In this document: positions 1 to 6,126 of the stretch, piece after piece | Position numbering within the stretch: the stretch's first letter is position 1 | Layout of the letters: every line of letters starts with the position of its first letter | From: Actinomycetota bacterium | Lineage (GTDB): Bacteria > Actinomycetota > UBA4738 > G016210805 | DNA: 10,836 nucleotides | Reading direction: 5' to 3' | Assembly (NCBI GenBank): GCA_016210805.1 | Contig: JACQTL010000287.1 | Location: forward strand, 1 to 10,836 | Translations under genes and position numbers: made by a program | Notes under the pieces: model-generated | What the model was told of the DNA's origin: nothing | The model's input: only the letters and a program-made list of their open reading frames with translations | Database searches by the model: none

Positions 1-581
1 GAGGTCACGACCCCGCCCAGCGAGATCACGGCCACCTCGGTCGTGCCCCCGCCGATGTCGACGCTCCTGTTCCCGGTGGGCTCGTGGATCGGGAGCCCGG
101 CCCCGATCGCGGCGGCCATGGGCTCCTCGATGATGTAGGCCCGTCGGGCCCCCGCGGAGATCGTGGCCTCCTCGACGGCCCGCTGCTCCACGCCGGTGAT
201 CCCGGAGGGCACGCACACGACCACCCGGGGCTTGGCCAGCAGGCGGCGGTGGTGCACCTTCTGGATGAAGTACTTGAGCATCTTCTCGGTCACGTCGAAG
301 TCCGCGATCACGCCGTCCTTCAGGGGGCGGACGGCGCGGATGTGGGAGGGGGTCCGCCCGATCATGCGCTTGGCCTCGGTCCCCACGGCCAGGATCGCCC
401 CGTTCAGAGTGTTGATGGCCACCACGGAGGGCTCGTTCAGGACGATGCCCCTTCCGCGAACGTAGACGAGCGTGTTAGCGGTTCCCAGGTCGACCGCCAT
501 GTCGCGGCCCAGGAAACCGGTGATCCCCTCACCGCGCGGGTTGGGGGATGAGAACAGCGCTCTTCGAACCCTCTCGGCCAT
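1..581 (-). CDS. mreB: Rod shape-determining protein MreB (N-terminal part, cut by the window edge)
   Basis: MreB is the bacterial actin that polymerises on the inner face of the membrane and guides lateral wall synthesis. The minus strand encodes 193 residues before the window ends. They include the actin-fold phosphate-1 loop DLGTANT (residues 31-37), the family signature GIVLNEPSVVAI just after it, the stretch PSGITGVEQRAV, and near the edge the phosphate-2 loop DIGGGTTEVAVISLGG. The family is usually about 340 residues, so a little under half is missing. The start is ATG at 579-581; no other start codon lies between it and the core at Met28. This gives a 27-residue leader (MAERVRRALF followed by a Pro/Gly-rich stretch), longer than in many MreBs. 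The first ten residues could form an amphipathic membrane-binding helix like that of E. coli MreB. The ribosome binding site is weak. The gene is divergent from fabD. Identity is certain; the exact start is less so. Confidence 0.96.
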   Translation of the reverse strand, partial: MAERVRRALFSSPNPRGEGITGFLGRDMAVDLGTANTLVYVRGRGIVLNEPSVVAINTLNGAILAVGTEAKRMIGRTPSHIRAVRPLKDGVIADFDVTEKMLKYFIQKVHHRRLLAKPRVVVCVPSGITGVEQRAVEEATISAGARRAYIIEEPMAAAIGAGLPIHEPTGNRSVDIGGGTTEVAVISLGGVVT

Positions 582-651
582 GGGTTGTGGGCTCTTTGTA
601 CAGGGTCGGCCGAGGCATGGCAACCAACGCAAGGCGAGGATGGCGCTCTTT

Positions 652-688
652 CTGCTCCTCCGGCTGCTCCTCCGGGGTCCTCCGGGGT
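652..688. repeat. Short tandem repeats (12-bp unit, then 10-bp unit)
   Basis: The 12-mer CTGCTCCTCCGG occurs twice in perfect tandem (652-663 and 664-675). It runs into two 10-bp-spaced copies of TCCTCCGGGGT (668-678 and 678-688). The core TCCTCCGG is therefore present three times (656, 668, 678). Read on the minus strand this is a purine-rich CCGGAGGA repeat that resembles Shine-Dalgarno sequence, but no start codon in a plausible frame follows it. It lies in the mreB-fabD spacer. Confidence 0.75.
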
Positions 689-727
689 GGGGAGAACGGG
701 GGATGTAACCGCCGGAGGGCCCCCCGA

Positions 728-744
728 GTCATACCCGGTGTGAC
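728..744. promoter_or_regulatory. Operator-like imperfect palindrome upstream of fabD
   Basis: The sequence GTCATACC-C-GGTGTGAC has two 8-bp arms around a single central base, and seven of the eight pairs are complementary (the exception is 732/740). It ends 25 bp before the proposed fabD start. Size and symmetry suit a dimeric repressor such as a TetR- or GntR-family protein, which often control bacterial fatty-acid operons. The regulator is not in the window and I cannot match the site to a known consensus. Confidence 0.35.
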
Positions 745-754
745 GCCGCACGCG

Positions 755-760
755 AAGGGG
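755..760 (+). promoter_or_regulatory. Ribosome binding site of fabD
   Basis: AAGGGG lies nine bases before the GTG at 770. It supports that start over an in-frame GTG at 740 and over the much longer open frame that begins at 548. Confidence 0.55.
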
Positions 761-769
761 TGGGGGCGT

Positions 770-1696
770 GTGACGGTTGCCGTCCTGTTCCCCGGTCAAG
801 GTTCGCAGTTCGCCGGAATGGCGGAGCCCTGGGCTTCGCACCCGGCGGGCCGAGCCGTGCTCGACGAGGCCTCGGAGGTGCTGGGCCTAGACGTCGTGGA
901 GACCTGCCGCGACGAGGAGGCCCTGGCCACCACCGAGCTCGTGCAGCCGGCCATCTTCGCCTGCGACCTCGCCGCCCACCGCGTGCTGGTGGCCGAGGGG
1001 ATGCGCTTTTCCGCCGCGGCCGGCCACTCGCTCGGCGAGTTCGCCGCCCTGGTCGCCGCCGGCGTCCTGGACCTCCGGCCGGCCCTGGAGCTCGTCGTGG
1101 AGCGGGGCCGGGCCATGGAGGAGGCCGCCCGGTCGGCCCCCGGGGCGATGACCGCGCTGATCGGCCTCTCGTCCGAGGAGGCCGCGGAGCTCTGCGCGAT
1201 CGCCGGGCGGGGCGGCGTCCTGGAGGTGGCCAACGAGAACGGCCCCAGCCAGGTCGTGCTGTCCGGCTCGGTGGCCGCGATCGAGCGGGCCGAGGAGCTG
1301 GCCAGGACGCGCCGGGCCCGGGCCATCCGCCTGCGCGTGGCCGGGGCGTTCCACTCGCCCCTCATGCGTCCGGCCCTGCAGCGCGTGCGGGAGGCCATCT
1401 CGCACCTGGAGTTCCACCCGCCCCGGTTCGACGTGGTCCCGAACGTGAGCGGCCGCCCCACCCGCGAGCCGCTCGCCATGCGGGATCTGCTCAGCCGGCA
1501 CCTCATCTCCCCCGTCCGGTGGGAGCGGAGCGTTCGGGCCATGCACCGGGGCGGTGTGGACACCTTCGTCGAGGCGGGCCCCGGGGACGTGCTGACCAAG
1601 CTCGTCCGCCGGATCCTGCCCGAGGCCACCGCGGTGGCCGTCGGCTCGCCCGACGCGGCCGCCGGCCTGGCCGGTTCCCTGGAGAAGGCGAGCTAG
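770..1696 (+). CDS. fabD: Malonyl-CoA:ACP transacylase FabD
   Basis: FabD moves malonate from malonyl-CoA to the phosphopantetheine arm of acyl carrier protein, supplying the extender unit for type II fatty-acid synthesis in the cytoplasm. Starting at GTG 770 the product has 308 residues, matching the usual length near 310. Visible family features are the oxyanion-hole loop GQGSQ (residues 9-13), the nucleophile elbow GHSLGEF with catalytic Ser87, the ERGRAM segment with the malonate-binding arginine, and the active-site histidine in GAFHSPLM (His195). These correspond to Gln11, Ser92, Arg117 and His201 of E. coli FabD. It is the first gene of the fab operon, and the next gene starts five bases after its stop. 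An in-frame GTG at 740 is an alternative start, but it would add residues unlike the family. Confidence 0.96.
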   Translation: MTVAVLFPGQGSQFAGMAEPWASHPAGRAVLDEASEVLGLDVVETCRDEEALATTELVQPAIFACDLAAHRVLVAEGMRFSAAAGHSLGEFAALVAAGVLDLRPALELVVERGRAMEEAARSAPGAMTALIGLSSEEAAELCAIAGRGGVLEVANENGPSQVVLSGSVAAIERAEELARTRRARAIRLRVAGAFHSPLMRPALQRVREAISHLEFHPPRFDVVPNVSGRPTREPLAMRDLLSRHLISPVRWERSVRAMHRGGVDTFVEAGPGDVLTKLVRRILPEATAVAVGSPDAAAGLAGSLEKAS

Positions 1697-1701
1697 AGGA
1701 C

Positions 1702-2010
1702 ATGGACGGGACCAAGTCTTCCCCGGTGCTCCCCCGCACGGACGGCGAGCACGGCGCCCTGCCGATCACGGTCGTGGTGGCGCCCACCGCCGGCCGCCTG
1801 CGCATCCTGCCGCCCCGGCGCTTCTACCGGGGGCGGGAGTGGGTGGAGGCCGGGCAGCCCATCGTCCGGATCGAGCGGGGCAGCCAGGCCGACACCGTGG
1901 TCTCGCCGGTCGGAGGGCGCTTCGGCGGCGTCATCGGCCGGGAGGGAGAGCCGGTCGCCGCCGGGCAGCCCGTCGCGTGGGTCGAGCCGGCCGGGGAGGA
2001 CGGCGCGTGA
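1702..2010 (+). CDS. Small biotinyl/lipoyl-fold protein lacking the attachment lysine
   Basis: This 102-residue protein looks like a biotinyl/lipoyl carrier domain (barrel-sandwich hybrid), the fold of the biotin carboxyl carrier protein of acetyl-CoA carboxylase. Two similar halves are visible. The first runs from VVVAPTAG (24-31) to VEAGQPIVRIE (48-58); the second runs from TVVSPVGG (65-72) to VAAGQPVAWVE (85-95). In carriers the hairpin between the halves bears Met-Lys-Met. Aligned back from the following Ser-Pro, that triplet is Gly60-Ser61-Gln62, so Ser61 takes the lysine position. The only lysine in the protein is Lys5, in the unstructured N-terminal tail, so ordinary biotinylation or lipoylation appears impossible. 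The gene sits five bases after fabD, and its TGA overlaps the GTG of fabH, so it is translated with the fab enzymes. Fold assignment is by eye. A structural or regulatory role in fatty-acid synthesis is inference. Confidence 0.8.
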   Translation: MDGTKSSPVLPRTDGEHGALPITVVVAPTAGRLRILPPRRFYRGREWVEAGQPIVRIERGSQADTVVSPVGGRFGGVIGREGEPVAAGQPVAWVEPAGEDGA

Positions 2011-3020
2011 CGGCGCCCCCCCGCCGCCACGCCACGATCGCGGGGACAGGGGTCGCGCTCCCCGACCGCGTCGTGCCCAACAGCTTCTTCGAGGGGCTCG
2101 TCGAGACCTCGGACCAGTGGATCGTCGAGCGGACCGGGATCCGCGAGCGCCGGTTCGCCGCCGAGGGCCAGGCCACGTCGCACCTGGCCTCGGCCGCCGG
2201 CCGGAGGGCCCTGGAGGCCGCCGGCCTGGCCCCCGAGCAGGTCGACCTCCTCATCGTGGCAACGCTGACCCCGGACCGCCCGCTGCCCTCGGCGGCCGTG
2301 ATGGTCCAGGCTGCCCTGGGGCTCTCGTGCCCGGCCTTCGACGTGAACGCGGCCTGCGCGGGCTTCTCCTACGCCACGGCCGTGGGCACGTCGATGATCG
2401 AGTCGGGGGGCGCGGAGAACGCCCTGGTGATCGGAGCCGAGGTCCTGTCCCGGGTCCTGAACCTGACCGACCGGACCACCTGCGTCCTGTTCGGGGACGG
2501 GGCGGGGGCGGCGGTCCTGATCCCCTCCGACGAGCCCGGCGTCCTGGCCTCGGCGCTGCACGCCGACGGGACCAAGGCCGATCTCCTCACGATCCCCGCC
2601 GGGGGCACGGAGCGGCCCCTGTCCCCCGAGCGGATCGCCGCCCACGAGGGCACGATCCACATGGAGTCGGGCCGCGAGGTGTTCCGCAGGGCGGTGACCG
2701 ACATGACGTCGACCTGCCGCGACCTGCTCGACAAGGCCGGCCTGTCCCCCGACGACGTCGACCTCCTCATCCCCCACCAGGCCAACGCCCGCATCGTGGC
2801 CTCGGTCGGCCAGCGCCTCGGCATCCCGCCGGAACGGTCCGTGCTCGACATGGAGGAGGTCGGGAACACCTCCGCGGCGTCGATCCCGATCGCCCTGGAC
2901 CGGGCCTGGCGGGCCGGGCGGATCCATCCGGGCGACGTCGTCCTCCTGGCCTCCTTCGGCGCGGGACTCACCTGGGGCGCTACGCTCGTCCGATGGACGG
3001 CACCCGCCCCGAGGGCATGA
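2007..3020 (+). CDS. fabH: Beta-ketoacyl-ACP synthase III FabH
   Basis: FabH starts each fatty-acid chain by condensing an acyl-CoA primer with malonyl-ACP. The product has 337 residues, slightly longer than the usual 317-335. The catalytic triad is complete: Cys117 in NAACAGF, His257 in IPHQAN and Asn287 in GNTSA (E. coli Cys112, His244, Asn274). The thiolase-fold C-terminal signature SFGAGLTWG (residues 316-324) is present. The N-terminal segment ETSDQWIVERTGIRERR is the typical FabH CoA-binding region. The GTG start overlaps the previous stop in a GTGA tetranucleotide, a sign of translational coupling. The downstream end likewise overlaps the fabG start in ATGA. Primer preference (acetyl or branched acyl-CoA) cannot be read from these motifs. 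Confidence 0.97.
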   Translation: MTAPPRRHATIAGTGVALPDRVVPNSFFEGLVETSDQWIVERTGIRERRFAAEGQATSHLASAAGRRALEAAGLAPEQVDLLIVATLTPDRPLPSAAVMVQAALGLSCPAFDVNAACAGFSYATAVGTSMIESGGAENALVIGAEVLSRVLNLTDRTTCVLFGDGAGAAVLIPSDEPGVLASALHADGTKADLLTIPAGGTERPLSPERIAAHEGTIHMESGREVFRRAVTDMTSTCRDLLDKAGLSPDDVDLLIPHQANARIVASVGQRLGIPPERSVLDMEEVGNTSAASIPIALDRAWRAGRIHPGDVVLLASFGAGLTWGATLVRWTAPAPRA

Positions 3021-3748
3021 GGGTCGCGCTCGTCACCGGGGCCTCCGGGGGGATCGGGCGGGCCTGCGCGGTCTCCCTGGCCGAGGACGGCTGGGCGGTG
3101 GCCGTCGGCTACCGGAGCAGCGAGGCCGCCGCCCGCGAGACCCTCCAGGCGGTGGAGGAGGCCGGGGGCAAGGGCACCGTGGTCCGCCTGGACGTCACCG
3201 ACGAGGGCGGGGTCCGGGAGGCGTTCCGGACCGTTGCCGAGGACCTCGGGCCGGTCGCCGGGCTCGTCAACAACGCGGGGATGTCCCGCGACGGGCTGGC
3301 GATTCGCTACCCGACCGCGGCGTTCGACCGGACGATGGAGACGAACGCGAGGGGCGCGTTCCTGTGCAGCCGGGAGGCGCTCAGGGACATGCTCCGCTCC
3401 CGGTGGGGCCGTATCGTGAACGTGTCGTCGGCGGTGGCCCTGCGGGGGAACCCGGGGCAGGTGGCCTACGCGGCGTCGAAGGCGGCGATGATCGGGATGA
3501 CCCGGTCCCTGGCCCGGGAGGTCGGGAGCCGGGGCATCACGGTGAACGCCGTCTGCCCGGGGGTCGTGATCACGGACATGACCGAGGGCCTCCCCGACGA
3601 GCGGATCGCCGCGCTCGTGGGGAACACGCCGGCCGGCCGGCCGGGGACCCCCGCCGAGGTGGGGGCCGCCATCCGGTTCCTCCTTTCGGAGGAGGCCGGG
3701 TACGTGAACGGGGCCGTGCTGGCCGTGGACGGCGGGCTCACGGCGTGA
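3017..3748 (+). CDS. fabG: 3-oxoacyl-ACP reductase FabG
   Basis: FabG is the NADPH-dependent short-chain dehydrogenase that reduces beta-ketoacyl-ACP in each elongation round. From ATG 3017 the product has 243 residues. The cofactor motif TGASGGIG is at 7-14 and NNAG at 85-88. The catalytic tetrad falls at Asn110, Ser138, Tyr151 and Lys155, the same numbers as in E. coli FabG, which supports this start. The start overlaps the fabH stop as ATGA. An in-frame ATG at 2993 would add eight residues and cannot be excluded, because neither has a well-placed ribosome binding site. The C-terminal AVDGGLTA is typical of the family. A (CCGG)4 run at 3629-3644 falls in the variable loop over the substrate site. 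Confidence 0.96.
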   Translation: MRVALVTGASGGIGRACAVSLAEDGWAVAVGYRSSEAAARETLQAVEEAGGKGTVVRLDVTDEGGVREAFRTVAEDLGPVAGLVNNAGMSRDGLAIRYPTAAFDRTMETNARGAFLCSREALRDMLRSRWGRIVNVSSAVALRGNPGQVAYAASKAAMIGMTRSLAREVGSRGITVNAVCPGVVITDMTEGLPDERIAALVGNTPAGRPGTPAEVGAAIRFLLSEEAGYVNGAVLAVDGGLTA

Positions 3749-3750
3749 CG

Positions 3751-3780
3751 GGGGTGGCCGGCGAGGCGAACCCCGCCGGC
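3751..3780 (+). promoter_or_regulatory. GC-rich hairpin(s) between fabG and acpP
   Basis: Two alternative stems can be drawn in the 80-bp gap. One pairs GCCGGCG (3757-3763) with CGCCGGC (3774-3780) across a 10-base loop. The other pairs GGGGT (3751-3755) with ACCCC (3770-3774). They share base 3774 and overlap, so they are mutually exclusive. No U-tract follows, so this is not a classical terminator. It may shield the 3' end of the upstream message or alter read-through into acpP. Confidence 0.35.
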
Positions 3781-3816
3781 GCCGGGAACGAAGGACGACC
3801 GAGAAGGATGAAGGAG

Positions 3817-3823
3817 AAGGAGG
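3817..3823 (+). promoter_or_regulatory. Strong ribosome binding site of acpP
   Basis: AAGGAGG, in a purine-rich leader running from about 3786 to 3832, lies five bases before ATG 3829. It selects that start over the in-frame ATG at 3808. It is the best ribosome binding site in the fab cluster, in keeping with the high amounts of acyl carrier protein cells need. Confidence 0.8.
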
Positions 3824-3828
3824 AAGGG

Positions 3829-4083
3829 ATGGACAGGCAGGAGATGGAGGCGAAGGTCCGAAAGGTCCTGGCCGAGCAGCTGGCCGTGGACGAGTCCCAG
3901 GTCACGCCGCAGGCCAGGTTCGCGGAGGACCTCAACGCCGACTCGCTGGACCTCACCGAGGCGGTCCTCGCGCTCGAGGACGAGCTGGGCGTCGAGATCC
4001 CCGAGGAGGACATGGAGGGCGTCGCGACGGTCGGCCAGGCCATCGAGCTGGTCGCGTCGAAGCTCGGTGTCGCCGTTGCCTGA
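3829..4083 (+). CDS. acpP: Acyl carrier protein AcpP
   Basis: AcpP carries the growing acyl chain on a 4'-phosphopantetheine arm and is the shared substrate of every enzyme in this operon. The product has 84 residues, within the normal 75-90 range, and is acidic. The attachment site is Ser39 in the motif NADSLDLTE, followed by the helix II/III region VEIPEEDMEGVATVGQAIELV. It is expected to be modified by a phosphopantetheinyl transferase encoded elsewhere. The last 17 bases overlap the GTG start of fabF, so the two are probably translationally coupled. An ATG at 3808 would add seven charged residues (MKEKEEG) but lies upstream of the strong ribosome binding site. Confidence 0.97.
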   Translation: MDRQEMEAKVRKVLAEQLAVDESQVTPQARFAEDLNADSLDLTEAVLALEDELGVEIPEEDMEGVATVGQAIELVASKLGVAVA

Positions 4084-5308
4084 GCGCCGCGTCGTCGTCA
4101 CCGGCATCGGGCCGGTGACGCCGGTCGGCACGGGCGTCGAGGAGTTCTGGGACGCCCTGGTCTCGGGCCGGTCGGGCATCGCCCCGATCGAGCGTTTCGA
4201 CGCGTCCGACCTTCCCGTGCGCATCGCCGGGGAGGTCCGGGGCTTCGAGCCCACGGACTGGATGGAGGCCAAGGAGGCCAAGCGGACCGACCGCTTCACC
4301 CAGTTCGCAGTGGCCGCGGCCCGGCTGGCCTGGGAGGACGCCGGGAAGCCCGACGTGGCCTCGGACCGGGCCGGCGTGATCGTCTCGACGGGCATCGGCG
4401 GCCTCGAGACCCTGCTGGCCCAGCACGTCGTGCTCCTGGAGCGGGGGCCGGGACGGGTGAGCCCGTTCATGGTCCCGGGCCTCATGGCCAACGCGGCCGC
4501 CGGGCAGGTGGCCATGAGCCTCGGCCTGACCGGGCCGAACACCTGCATCGTCACGGCCTGCGCCGCCGGGGCCCACGCGATCGGCGAGGCGTACAGGTGG
4601 ATCAGGGAGGGCGGCGCCGAGCTCATGCTGGCCGGCGGGGCGGAGGCGGCCACGATGCCCCTCACCCTGGCCGCGTTCGCCCAGATGCAGGCCCTGACCA
4701 AGAACCCGGACCCCGAGACGGCCAGCCGGCCGTTCGACGCCCAGCGCGACGGGTTCGTCCTGTCCGAGGGGAGCTGCGTGCTCGTCCTGGAGACCCTCGA
4801 CCGGGCCATGGAACGGGGAGCGCCGATCTACGCCGAGGTGGCCGGGTACGGGGCCTCGGCCGACGCGTTCCACATCACGCAGCCGGAGCCGGAGGGCAGC
4901 GGGGCGGCCCTGGCCATCCGCCGGGCCCTGGCCGACGCCGGGGAGGAGCCGTCGGCGGTCGGCTACGTGAACGCCCACGGGACCTCCACCCCCCTCAACG
5001 ACGCCGCCGAGACCAGGGCCATCAAGGCCGCGCTGGGGGAGGCCGCCCGCACGGTGGCCGTCTCCTCCACCAAGTCCATGACCGGGCACCTCCTCGGGGC
5101 GGCGGGGGCCGCCGAGGGGGCCGCGACCGCTCTGGCCCTCCGCGACGGGATCCTCCCCCCGACGATCCACTACCGCACGCCCGACCCCGACTGCGACCTC
5201 GACTACGTCCCGAACGAGGCTCGCCGGGCCGACGTGGCGCTGGCCCTGTCGAACTCCTTCGGGTTCGGGGGCCAGAACGCGGTGATCGCATTCCGCCGCG
5301 TCGCCTGA
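4067..5308 (+). CDS. fabF: Beta-ketoacyl-ACP synthase II FabF
   Basis: FabF elongates acyl-ACP by two carbons through decarboxylative Claisen condensation with malonyl-ACP. From GTG 4067 the product has 413 residues, the length of E. coli FabF. The active site is complete: Cys165 in TACAAGAH, His304 in NAHGTST, Lys336 in STKSMTGH and His341 in GHLLGAAG. The conserved C-terminal gatekeeper loop SNSFGFGGQN is at 395-404. The start lies inside acpP; a TTG at 4076 is a less likely alternative. This is the last recognisable fatty-acid gene of the operon. The Cys-His-His arrangement and length favour FabF over FabB. Confidence 0.97.
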   Translation: MSPLPERRVVVTGIGPVTPVGTGVEEFWDALVSGRSGIAPIERFDASDLPVRIAGEVRGFEPTDWMEAKEAKRTDRFTQFAVAAARLAWEDAGKPDVASDRAGVIVSTGIGGLETLLAQHVVLLERGPGRVSPFMVPGLMANAAAGQVAMSLGLTGPNTCIVTACAAGAHAIGEAYRWIREGGAELMLAGGAEAATMPLTLAAFAQMQALTKNPDPETASRPFDAQRDGFVLSEGSCVLVLETLDRAMERGAPIYAEVAGYGASADAFHITQPEPEGSGAALAIRRALADAGEEPSAVGYVNAHGTSTPLNDAAETRAIKAALGEAARTVAVSSTKSMTGHLLGAAGAAEGAATALALRDGILPPTIHYRTPDPDCDLDYVPNEARRADVALALSNSFGFGGQNAVIAFRRVA

Positions 5309-5357
5309 CGTGGCCCTCGCTTCCCGCCTCCGGGCCCCGGGTGAGAGACTTCCCACC

Positions 5358-6068
5358 GTGGCGCTCCAGTGCGGCGCGTGCGGGAAGGAGAACTCCGACG
5401 ACGCGAGGTTCTGCAGGCACTGCGGGACGATCCTCGGAGGTCTCCCCGCGACGGCGGGGCCCTCCGCGGGCCCATCGCCCGAGCCCCTGGGTTCAGTCGA
5501 GGAGCCGGGCGAGCGGGGCTCCGACCTGGCCACGATCCCGGAGGAGGACACGTCCCGGACGGCGGCGGGCCCCTTCCTGGTGACGCATCGGGGGACGGTG
5601 TACGGGCTGGGGCACGGCCCCGGGTTCTACGGCATCTGGGACCTCACGGAGGGCGGTCCCCCCGTGGTCTGGTTCGACCGCAGCCCCCTGGGATGGTCGG
5701 GCGCGTGGCGGCGGTTCCGGGAGCTCGAGGCGCTGGGCCGGGGGGCCCGGTGGCGGGGGACGGAGCCGGGCTGGGTGATCCTCCACCTCGTCATGGGGGC
5801 CACGATATGGCTCGGCCAGGCGGGGCTCACCGCCGTGGCCCTCCTCATCGCCGGGCGCCTGGGGGGGCTGGACTCGATCTCGCCGGTCGCTCAGACCGCG
5901 CTCGGAGCGACGGCCTTCGGGGCGCTGGTCTCCGCGATCGCGGGCTGGCTGCTGTTCGTCTACCTCCGCCGCCCGCTCCGTGCCCGCCTGGTCGCGGTGC
6001 TGGGCCCGGTGCTGGCCGGGGTGGTCGCGCTGGTGGTCGTGGCCCTGAACGTGACACCCCCGGGATGA
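5358..6068 (+). CDS. Zinc-ribbon membrane protein of unknown function
   Basis: I do not recognise a characterised family. The 236-residue product starts with a compact zinc ribbon: CxxC at Cys5/Cys8 and CxxC at Cys19/Cys22, with the second knuckle reading FCRHCG. A low-complexity Pro/Gly/Glu linker follows (about 28-70). Then comes a soluble segment (71-133) rich in aromatic residues, with VYGLGHGPGFYGIWDL and a WSGAWRRFRELE helix, and a hydrophobic C-terminal half. Membrane segments are likely at about 139-168, 181-203 and 210-232. The ribbon is probably cytoplasmic. It lies 49 bp after fabF on the same strand and could share its transcript. The start is GTG 5358, which places the ribbon at the N-terminus; an in-frame GTG at 5310 would add 16 residues. 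Neither has a strong ribosome binding site. Confidence 0.78.
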   Translation: MALQCGACGKENSDDARFCRHCGTILGGLPATAGPSAGPSPEPLGSVEEPGERGSDLATIPEEDTSRTAAGPFLVTHRGTVYGLGHGPGFYGIWDLTEGGPPVVWFDRSPLGWSGAWRRFRELEALGRGARWRGTEPGWVILHLVMGATIWLGQAGLTAVALLIAGRLGGLDSISPVAQTALGATAFGALVSAIAGWLLFVYLRRPLRARLVAVLGPVLAGVVALVVVALNVTPPG

Positions 6069-6082
6069 ACTCGGGGTTGAGT

Positions 6083-6103
6083 GGCGCCCGGCGAGCGGGC
6101 GCC
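6083..6103 (+). terminator. Perfect 8-bp hairpin between the zinc-ribbon gene and the next gene
   Basis: GGCGCCCG (6083-6090) and CGGGCGCC (6096-6103) form a perfect stem with a five-base GCGAG loop, 14 bases after the stop at 6068. There is no T-run, so it would be an atypical terminator or a transcript-stabilising stem. It sits 11 bases before the ribosome binding site of the following gene. Confidence 0.4.
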
Positions 6104-6113
6104 CGTGAGAACG

Positions 6114-6120
6114 AAGGAGG
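6114..6120 (+). promoter_or_regulatory. Strong ribosome binding site of the 6127 gene
   Basis: AAGGAGG lies six bases before ATG 6127 and fixes that start. The adjacent second ATG at 6130 is less well placed. Confidence 0.75.
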
Positions 6121-6126
6121 GGTCGG

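Larger units (their letters stand above)
582..769. other. Divergent intergenic region between mreB and fabD
   Basis: This 188-bp stretch is the longest gap without a gene. It must hold control signals for mreB (leftward) and for the fab operon (rightward). It contains a short tandem-repeat tract (652-688), an imperfect palindrome (728-744) and the fabD ribosome binding site (755-760). For mreB, a weak promoter-like pair can be read on the minus strand: TTGGTT (622-627 on the plus strand) and TGTACA (597-602) with a 19-bp spacer, which is too poor to call. No convincing plus-strand -35/-10 pair was found for fabD. An open reading frame in the fabD frame runs through the region from 548, but its upstream translation looks like non-coding GC-rich sequence. 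Confidence 0.7.

Noticed and set aside
548..769. Extension of fabD upstream to 548
   Set aside because: The extra 74 residues are arginine- and serine-rich and unlike any FabD, overlap the mreB start on the other strand and cross the palindrome. GTG 770 gives the normal FabD length and has a ribosome binding site.
3629..3644. (CCGG)4 run in fabG
   Set aside because: It encodes an ordinary variable loop of FabG, and such runs are expected by chance in DNA of this composition.
5330..5340. CCGGG-C-CCCGG palindrome after fabF as a terminator
   Set aside because: A one-base loop cannot form an RNA hairpin and no T-run follows.
3953..5551. Long minus-strand open frames opposite acpP and fabF (up to 532 codons)
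   Set aside because: They are antisense shadows of very GC-rich genes. The translations are Gly/Arg/Pro/His-rich with no motifs, while the plus strand has complete AcpP and FabF active sites.
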